DNA of 64,000 nucleotides. Origin: Zelonia costaricensis. Its lineage: Eukaryota > Euglenozoa > Kinetoplastea > Trypanosomatida > Trypanosomatidae. Position numbers and translations under genes: made by a program. Positions 42,477-50,600 of the stretch are shown here, piece after piece. The stretch is taken from NCBI GenBank assembly GCA_030849075.1, contig JASAOO010003513.1, positions 24,303-88,302 of the forward strand. Reading direction: 5' to 3'. The notes under the pieces are model-generated. The model saw nothing but the letters and a program-made list of their open reading frames with translations. It searched no databases and was not told the origin of the DNA. Position 1 is the first letter of the stretch, and every line of letters starts with the position of its first letter.

Positions 42477-43141
42477 TGTGGATGACGGCGGCGGATCCGC
42501 CTTTGGAATTCGCGGAAGTGTGTGCGGCAGTCCCCCCTACCCCCCCCTCCTCCTCGACGCCCTTGATGGGGCTGTAGATTTGGGTTTGTGTGTGTGTGTG
42601 TCACGAGTTTCGAACACCATGATAACCCGCGGTACCACGGCCGGCGTGATGGGCAGGCCACGACGTCACGAGCGCTGTGACGAGCACCTTCTCTTGCGGT
42701 CCACTCGGAGGTGCGTGGTGGTGGTGGGAGGGGGGGGGGGAGGTCCGTGAAGGCCGCCCCCCACTCGGGGTGCTGCGCGGAACTCTTCGCTCCCTATGCA
42801 ACGTGTTCGCGCGTTGTGCTCCGCCACCGCGTGTGCATACGTCAGTGTGTGTCTGTGTGTGTGTGTGCCTGATGCCAGAACTTGAAACGCGTCTCGTGCG
42901 AACTCTCCCTCACCTGACCTCCCCTTTCCTTGAAGCTCCGCTCCGGTTCAACACACATACACACACACGGACACCCACGAAATACGCAGTGTGACCCTAC
43001 GCACTCAACGCCTCCTCCACAGACGTCTTCTCTCGTGCGCACTCCCGTCATCTCGTTTCCTATCTCAGTTGCTTGACACCCACGTCAAACACACACACAC
43101 ACACAGACACGCGCAACCAGCAGGCAACACACAAGTCAGCC
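42477..43141. other. Intergenic region
   Basis: No gene is supported. A TG tract near 42585-42602, a G-run near 42729-42739, a TG tract near 42843-42868 and CA tracts near 42953-42970 and 43089-43106 are present. The AG at 43067-43068 after TCTCGTTTCCTATCTC is the likely acceptor, giving a 73-nt leader with no other ATG before 43142. Confidence 0.7.
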
Positions 43142-43945
43142 ATGGGTCTCTTCAAGAGCACGCGTCCGACGAAGCCGATCTTTATTCCCGATGCACGCCG
43201 GCCTTCGACCTTCATCATCTTCAAGTCGCCCGAGGTGATCCTCACCTTGGCGCTGATGGTGGCCAGCTACTTCGCGCTTATGTTCCTCACCGGCACGACC
43301 TCGCTGGACGGGCCCAAGGGTCTCTGGCGCACCTTCGGCCGCAAGAGCCGCGCCCGCATGCAGAGCCGCGAGGCGGAGCTGGTCGCCGACCCGCCGCTCG
43401 CCATCAGCTTCGATATGGTCATGGTCATCATGTGCGCCATGTCCGCGAACGCCTTTCTCGCCGCGTGCAGTCGCGTGCTGAACAAGGAGCAGCGCCGCGT
43501 GGAGGTGGCGGCGGAGGAGGAGTGGCTGGCGACGATGCAGAACCCCGAGACGCGGAAGGAGCAGCTCGCCAAGGACGCCCAGGCCCTCGCGGACCGGGTG
43601 AAGTTCTGGCAGGACAACGACGAGCGGCGCAAGGCGGGTCAGGTGGTGCGCCGCGACCGCATTAAGAAGCTCGACGTGCTCGCGGACGAGGTGATGACGA
43701 ACATCATCGTTGGGGCCTCGATCGGCCTCAGCGCGGGGGCGGCGTACTTCATCGCGAAGCAGCCGCCGAACCAGATCCGCGGTTTCGGTGTCGCCGTGAT
43801 GCTCGTCGTGCTCGTCGGCGGGCTTGTTGTGTGCGGCCTGGACCGCTACCTCAACGGCATGCGGCACTACTGCAACTACGTGAACATCATCTGCATGTGC
43901 TGCATGTTTGCCCTCCTGGCGCGTATCAGCGTCTTTGCGCAGTAA
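43142..43945 (+). CDS. Conserved-looking polytopic membrane protein, likely N-myristoylated
   Basis: I do not recognise the family. The protein has 267 residues of ordinary composition. It begins MGLFKST, which fits the N-myristoylation pattern (Gly2, Ser6). Hydrophobic helices are at about 31-51, 88-110, 187-205, 214-233 and 243-264. A charged loop at 112-182 between the second and third helices contains the runs NKEQRRVEVAAEEEWLA and RVKFWQDNDERRKAG and may be coiled coil. The last helix is Cys/Met-rich (NIICMCCMFALLA). No catalytic motif is visible. Five helices with a long cytosolic loop could suit a mitochondrial or ER membrane protein, but myristoylation would argue for a cytosolic N terminus. 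The start is the first ATG after the likely acceptor at 43067-43068. Confidence 0.87.
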   Translation: MGLFKSTRPTKPIFIPDARRPSTFIIFKSPEVILTLALMVASYFALMFLTGTTSLDGPKGLWRTFGRKSRARMQSREAELVADPPLAISFDMVMVIMCAMSANAFLAACSRVLNKEQRRVEVAAEEEWLATMQNPETRKEQLAKDAQALADRVKFWQDNDERRKAGQVVRRDRIKKLDVLADEVMTNIIVGASIGLSAGAAYFIAKQPPNQIRGFGVAVMLVVLVGGLVVCGLDRYLNGMRHYCNYVNIICMCCMFALLARISVFAQ

Positions 43946-45099
43946 GTGGGAGGGCCACCGATGGAGCGCTGCATCGGGGAGGGTGATAACTGCGTGTGTG
44001 TGTGTGTGTGTGTGTGTGTTCGTCATGACGTGTTCACGTCTGTTCAGGGACGGGGGTGGGGAGGGTGGCGGGAGGGAGGAGGACCACAAAAATCGTGCTT
44101 CCTTGTTTCCCCTTTTTCTCTTTCTCTCTTCTCTCCANTGTTCGTCATGACGTGTTCACGTCTGTTCAGGGACGGGGGTGGGGAGGGTGGCGGGAGGGAG
44201 GAGGACCACAAAAATCGTGCTTCCTTGTTTCCCCTTTTTCTCTTTCTCTCTTCTCTCCACTCCCCCCCCCCCTACGCCCTCTCTCCCCCTCCTCGACGCC
44301 TTCCACTCTCTCCCGCCCTTGACGCATCAGAACCACGCGCAGCAGCAGCAGCAGCAGCGGCGCCTCAGCCACCGCCATAAAATCGCCTTCCCCTGTTCTC
44401 GTGTTTGTCAACTCCACAACCACCACACAAATGGAAAAAAAAGGAAGCGACGTAAAGATGCATGCTGCGGCCCACGTATGTCGAGCTCCGATGACGCACA
44501 TGCACGCGCAGAGTCACACACACGCAGCGCGAAGAGCAGCACAAGGGCGCAGTGTAGCGGCTCGAACGTCAGGTGGAGATGATGGTGTGGATTTTCCGAA
44601 ACGAACTTGGAGATGCTGGACATCTACGTATGTGTGAGTGTGCCGAGAAATCGTGTGGTTATGGAATCCACACCTCTTCTGCCCTGCTACTGGGTGGCCA
44701 CACATCAACATGTCCACAGACACACACACACACACAGACAGGATGGCAGACCGCTAAACGCGTAAGTCACCTGAGGAACTGTCGACTGCGCCTTCGTGAG
44801 AAGTAGTCAACTCCTCAACTCTCCTCCCCTCCCCCCTTCTCTTCACACACACACGCACACACACTGCACTCTCATGACGCCGCATCGACTCAGGAATCCT
44901 TACTATCCCTACCAGTACCGCCACCGCTACCGCTATCACTGCCACTACTAGTCCTGCCACCAACTCTGTTACTCGCCCACTACCCAGCGGCTGCTCGACT
45001 GATCTGCGCACGAACAGCGTACCCTGCACAACTTGTCCCCCCCCCCCCACGCCCTATTCCTTTCCTTCTCACACGCGCACACACGCATACGTGGAGAAG
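43946..45099. other. Intergenic region containing an ambiguous base and a tandem duplication
   Basis: No gene is supported. A TG tract at about 43994-44019 is followed by the 121-bp direct repeat around the N at 44138 (listed separately), a C-run near 44262-44272, CAG repeats near 44338-44358, and CA tracts near 44718-44736 and 44847-44863. The acceptor for the spermidine synthase gene is unclear: the nearest AG (45095-45096) would leave only 3 nt of leader. Confidence 0.65.
44017..44259. repeat. 121-bp direct repeat flanking a single N; probable assembly seam
   Basis: Bases 44017-44137 and 44139-44259 appear identical by eye, from TGTTCGTCATGACG to CTCTCCA, separated only by the N at 44138. 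The first copy continues leftward into a TG microsatellite and the second continues rightward into a C-run. Two contig ends that overlap by 121 bp but were joined with an N instead of merged would give exactly this picture. It lies in the 3' UTR of the membrane-protein gene, so no coding sequence is affected. Confidence 0.9.
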
Positions 45100-46002
45100 A
45101 TGCCCGGTCCTGGTCTGCTGCCGGATGGGTGGTTCCGGGAGGAGAGCCCGATGTGGCCCGGCCAGGCGCAGGGCATCAAGGTCGACAAGGTGCTCTACGA
45201 CGCGCCGACCGAGTTCCAGCACCTCACCGTCTTCGAGTCGGACCCTAAGGGGCCGTGGGGCACCGTCATGACCCTCGACGGCGCCATCCAGTTCACCGAC
45301 AACGACGAGTTCGTCTACCACGAGATGCTCGCCAACTTGTCCCTCACGTGCCACGCAAAGCCGGAGCGCGTGCTCGTGATTGGTGGCGGCGACGGCGGTG
45401 TCGTGCGCGAGGTGCTGCGGCACAAGAACGAAGCGGCGGGCATCGTGCAGTCGATCGAACTCGTCGACATCGACGGCGCAGTGATCGAGCAGAGCAAGCT
45501 GCACTTCCCACAGATCGCTTGCGGCTTCGCGGACCCGTGTGTGACGGCGACGGTCGGCGACGGTGTCGCGTTTGTGAAGAACGCGCCGGACAACGCGTAC
45601 GACGTGATCATCATCGACACGACCGACCCGGAGGGACCGGCTTCGGAGCTGTTTGGCGCGGACTTCTACAAGAACGTCGTCCGCATCGTGCGCCCGGGCG
45701 GCATCGTGTGCAACCAGGGCGAGTCGGTCTGGCTGCACCGCCCCCTCATCGAGACGATGATGAAGTTCCTCAAGCAGGACATCGGCTTCGCGACGGTCAA
45801 GTACGCCATGATCTATATCCCGACCTACCCGTGCGGCAGCATCGGCACGCTGATCTGCGCCAAGTCGGCGGAGACAGACGTCACGGTGCCGCTGCGGCCG
45901 GTGGAGTCGCTCGGATTTGCGCACCAGCTCAAGTACTACGGCAGCGACATGCACAAGGCTGCGTTTGTGCTGCCGCGTTTCGCCTCGCACCTGAACGCGT
46001 AG
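45100..46002 (+). CDS. SpdSyn: Spermidine synthase
   Basis: The 300-residue enzyme transfers an aminopropyl group from decarboxylated S-adenosylmethionine to putrescine, giving spermidine, which trypanosomatids need to make trypanothione. Visible family features: an N-terminal beta domain with GTVMTLDGAIQFTDNDEFVYHEM at 54-76, the cofactor loop GGGDGG at 95-100, the acidic ribose-binding segment ELVDIDGAVIE at 120-130, and DTTDPEGPA at 173-181, whose first Asp (173) is the probable catalytic base. PTYPCGSIG at 241-249 is also conserved. Length is normal for a eukaryotic spermidine synthase. The ATG at 45100 is used; the three codons before it start with GTG. Cytosolic. No signs of transfer or truncation. 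Confidence 0.97.
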   Translation: MPGPGLLPDGWFREESPMWPGQAQGIKVDKVLYDAPTEFQHLTVFESDPKGPWGTVMTLDGAIQFTDNDEFVYHEMLANLSLTCHAKPERVLVIGGGDGGVVREVLRHKNEAAGIVQSIELVDIDGAVIEQSKLHFPQIACGFADPCVTATVGDGVAFVKNAPDNAYDVIIIDTTDPEGPASELFGADFYKNVVRIVRPGGIVCNQGESVWLHRPLIETMMKFLKQDIGFATVKYAMIYIPTYPCGSIGTLICAKSAETDVTVPLRPVESLGFAHQLKYYGSDMHKAAFVLPRFASHLNA

Positions 46003-47107
46003 AGAGTGCAGGGCGAGAAGAGGGGGAAGGGGGGTAAGGGCCGCCCGCGTGTGCCTGTGTGCGCGTGCGCGTCTTCCTCCAGTCGCTGGTGCCCTCACCC
46101 TTCCCCCTCCCCTTCTTGTCATCCTCAACGACACACAGCCACGCAACCACATGCACAACAGCGCGCGAGTTGACCGCAACTTCTTGTTTCCCCCGACTGT
46201 GTGTGTGTGTGTGTGTGTGTGCTGCATTGTTTGTCGTGCGTCGGCGACAGTGACGCAGGACGGCGCCCAGCACGAGCAGCAGCGGCGCGTGTGGCTGCGG
46301 CAGCGCAGGGGCGGTGGTGTCTGTCACCTTCTGCTCGGCCTCATGCATCGAGGTCAGCAGGCGTCACACACGTCCATGCACCCACACACACACACACACA
46401 CTCGCATCTCCGGAGTAAAGGGGGGGCGCGCAACGGCAGGGGTGCTGCCGCGGACCTCCCTCTTCTGCCCAATAACAAGAAACACAGAAATGCGCGCCAA
46501 CCCAAATGCAGCAAGTCACATCGCATCCTTGTAGGTGTGTGTGTGTGTGAGTGTGTGCAGCATCTGCGGAGTGGGCTACACTGCACGGCGCTCGCGCGTG
46601 TGGGTTTGGCGCATTCGATCTGCCATGTCCTGCGCTCGTCGTCTCGCCGCGTGCAGGGCTGCTCCCACACACGCACGCTTCGCGGTGTTGGACAAGTGAC
46701 CAAGCGACGCATCAGCAAGAGTCGTTTGCCGCCATTACGTGGCATCAACGCACACGCAAACGTACACATGAGTCGCGTCCTTTGCGTGGCCCAAACCCGC
46801 AGCTCTACACGCTCCCTCTCTCTCCCCCCCCCCTCATCTCGTTGCCCGTCTCTTACTTCACAGTCCACGCCTCGCCCACCCATCACACACTTCGGCCTCG
46901 GCAGCAGCAGCAGCCCCCCCCCCCTCCCCTCCCTTCCCCATCCCACTTGAACCTCCGCTACGTGCGTCGCTATTGTTGGCCGCTTCCTCATCTCGTTGGC
47001 CGTCTTCCCGCCGTGGCCGCTTTGCATCCCTCTGCCTTCTTCGTGGCGTGCTTGCCTCGCCCACCCCACCCACCTGCTCTTGCGCCCTCTGTCGCAGTTC
47101 GCTGAGG

Positions 47108-47144
<37 letters not shown>

Positions 47145-47647
47145 TGTGACGGCTTCACAGACGCGTGAATCAATCGTCCACTGCGGGCATGCAGGTGTGT
47201 GTTCCAGCAACACTGGAACCCCCACCCTTCCGCGACACACACACACACGTAGCCACAGCGCGCGCGCACCGTGGCCTTCGTTTATACACTGACATCGGAC
47301 GGGAACGTCCTCTATTTCACGCCCCCCCCCCTTCGCCTGAGCACCGGCGACGGGAGCTCTCGTGCTCCACCCCCCCCCCTCCTCGGCATCGGTGCGTGGC
47401 CTCCTCGGTGATCGTCCGCGGGCTCCGTCATCCGAGCTCGCTCCGAAGCTGTCACCCCCTCCCGCCCCATCGGCCTCTACCTCCGTCAAGTTTCACAATC
47501 AGTTCAACGCGGCGCGGCGTGCAGTTGCTGTTGCGGACTGCGAGGACACGACGCCGCTTTCCCCCCCCTCCCGCACACACACACACGCAGGCAGGCGCGC
47601 GCAGCGGAGGAGCGCAAAGAAGGGAAAGACGGAGAGGACGCAGCGCG
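46003..47647. other. Intergenic region before the DENN gene
   Basis: No gene is supported. TG tracts lie near 46198-46221 and at 47115-47144, CA tracts near 46381-46402, 47238-47249 and 47575-47587, and C-runs near 46807-46820, 46914-46925, 47322-47331 and 47368-47378. The AG at 47589-47590 after C-rich and CA sequence is a plausible acceptor, giving a 57-nt leader. A long frame opening at 47165 reads straight through into the gene but translates only repeats. Confidence 0.7.
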
Positions 47648-50600
47648 ATGTCGAGCACGACCGACAGCGCCGCGGATGGCGTGCCGCTCATCTCGCAGGT
47701 GCTCCTCGTCCGCGCGACGGTGAGCTTCTCGCTAGGCACGCCCTGCGTCTTCACCCCATCCACGTCGCCCGTCTCCCCCTCCGCCGTGGAGGCGGCGCTG
47801 CTGACCCCGAAGCTGCGCATCGTCGCGCACTACGCCCTCGGCGCGTCCGGCAGCAGCAGCGGCGGCGGCGGCGCGCCCCCGAGTCCGGCGACGCTCACGC
47901 CCGAAGAAGAGAGGCGCTTCTTCGAGGTCAACCCCGCCCTCCACGGCCTCCTCAGCTCGCTTGCGGCGGCGCGGCTGGCGGAGCGGATGCGCCTGCGCCG
48001 GCTGCAAACCGACGTCGTCCACACCGCGGTGAAGCTCACCCGCGCGCTGGCCACGACGTCGCCGGCCGCCGCCGCCGCCGCCAGCCGCCGCGGCGCGTGG
48101 GGCGTCACCAGCGCCAGTGAGGACAGCATCACCGACGCGTCGAGCAGCAGCGCCGACCTGCCGCGTAGCCTGCACGAGCAGCAGCTGCAAGGCCTCGTGT
48201 CCGCGGCGACGGCGAGCTTCGGCGACGACGCGGCGTGGTCGAGCACGATTACGCCGCGCCGGCCGCAGCTGAACGCGTGGTGCCAGGTGCCCGTAGCCGC
48301 GGAAGGATGCTTCCTCACCATTCCGACGTCAGGCTTCGTGCACTGGTGCGAGCTGGCGGCCGCACGCTCCTGCGCATCACCGAACCCGTCGCCGACGTCG
48401 GCGGCCCCTGCGTTCCCGCCGCAGCCGCAGCAGAAGCAGCAACGGCTACCCTCATCGGGGGCGTCCGTGGAGCCCGACACGCGCGGCGGTCCGATGCGGT
48501 ACACGGACGTGGTGCACTACGCCAGCGTCACGGCATCGCCGAAGCGCGTCTTGCCTGTGCACACCGCCGCCACAACACCCGCAGCCGCAGCGGCGTGCTC
48601 TGCCCTGCGCATCGGCGGCAACGGGTACGTGCACGGCTACGCGTTTGTGATGGAGGGGGACGTCTTCACGGGTAGCAGCGGGGTGGAGATGGCGGCGGCG
48701 GCGGCGGCGGCGCGGGCCACGGCGGCGCAGGACGCGCGGCGCCCCTCCACCTCGCTCCGGGCGTCCGCCTCGCAGTCCTTGCCCGACGCCACGCGCAGCG
48801 GCATCAGCAACGGCAACGAGGACCTTGTGGAAAGGGAAGAGGCCTCGGTGCTGCTCTGGTGCGTGCTGAGCGACGCGCCGGTGTACAACTTCATGAAGTC
48901 GCTGTCCAGCGAGGTGGTCGCGGCGACCTCGTACGTGGCGCAGCGGCTCTACCACGAGCACGTCGATTCTGCCGACGCGGCCGCCGCGAGCACGAGCAGC
49001 AGCGCCGCCTTCTACACGGCGGTGCTGGACGACGCGGTGCGGGAGGAGGTGGTGAGGCCGCTCGCCGCGGCGCTGCTCACCCCGGGCTGCGCGGGTCACC
49101 GCACGCTGCCCGGCGAGATGGTGACGATCAAACTGGATTTGAAGCGCAGCCGTCACGGCAGCGGCGGCGGCCGCATCGCCACGCGCCCCCTCACCTCGTC
49201 CATGTCGAGCCAACTCTCCTTCCGCCGCCCGCTCGATCTCCTCTACCCCCACGCCGACGTCCCACTGCCGCTGCTTCTCCTCAGCTTCGGTGAGGAGGCG
49301 CTGCGCGTGCTGCAGTCTCTGCTCATGCAAGAGGAACGCGTCGTCGTGATTGGCGCCACGCCGCAGCACGCCTCCGCCTGCGTCGTCAGCCTGCTCGCCC
49401 TTCTCGCGCCCCTGACGTGGGTGTCGCCGCTGCTCCCCTTTCTGCCGCCCCACATGGCCGGCGTCACGGGGCTGCTGCAGACCCTCGTGCAGCCATCCTA
49501 TGAGGTGCAGCAGCAGCGGCAGGCTGGCAAGCCCGGGGCACCCGTCTCTGCCGCGTCGCAGCGGGCCGAGAGCAGCGGGTTCCTTGTCGGCAGCACCGCG
49601 GCGATCCAGCCGTACCTGATGCTGCTCACCTCCTCGCCGTGGAGCGCCTCGGGTGGGGGCGCGGATGGCGCGGGTGGCGGGGTGGCGAATGGGGCGCGCC
49701 CGCCGCGGGTCTGGATCGCGGACGCGCGCACCGGGTGTGTCGGTGTCTGCCCGGAGGACCCCATCGCCCGCTTCGTCCGCGCCGACGGCGCGACGGCCGA
49801 CTTGGCGGAGCGGCTCAACGCGTCCACCTCACCGCCCGTCGCGCTCGCGGACGTGAGCGGTGCGAACGCGTGGGGTCGGCGCGCGCACGTGAACATGCGC
49901 CTCCTCCTGCCGCACAACTTCGATCGCGACACGGCGCGCCACAACTACTCCGCGCTGTACAACACGGCCCGCATGAACATGCGCACCGTGGTCGAGTCGA
50001 ACGTGATGGAGACCGCCCCGCTCGACCTGCTGCCGGCCTTCAGTGACGACCTGCGCGACCTGCTCCACCGTGTCGCGACACACGAGCGGCGGCTGGCCTT
50101 CCGCCGCAGCCTCGACGCCGTTGCGCAGCACACGCAGGCGCGGCTCGAGTACCTGGAGTCCCTCGCGGCGCGGCTGCGGCGGGGGCTGCGGCAGGCGCGC
50201 CTCGCCGCGTGCGGCACGGGCGGTCGCGCGAACCCCCTGGCCGCGACGCAGGACAGCACCTACTCGAACGCTAGCTTCAGCAGCGGGGCGACGGAGCTGG
50301 ACGACGATGACGACAACCTTGTCGACGACATCACGAGCGACGGCGCCGCTGCCGCGGCCCCGTCAATGCGGGGACTCGACGGGAACCACGACGACGACGA
50401 GGCGGCCTCGCTGCGCGCCATCACGGCGGCGCTGACCCAGTCCTTCGCCCACTCCTTCGCGGCTGCACCCGTGGGCAGCGGCGGTGGCGGGGATGGAGTC
50501 GTGGACGCGAGTGGGCCCTCCTTCTGCGCCAACCCCGTCGCCGCGCCGCCGCCGTTCCCGGTGCTGTCGCCCAGCGAGGTGTGGCAGCTGCAGGCGGGTC

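Noticed and set aside
44584..44674. Inverted repeat GGTGTGGATT / AATCCACACC spanning 91 nt
   Set aside because: Ten-base arms this far apart are not rare in repeat-rich DNA, and no snoRNA box or other signature accompanies them.
47165..47647. N-terminal extension of the DENN protein by 161 residues
   Set aside because: The extra codons translate CA and C repeats and lie before the likely acceptor at 47589-47590.
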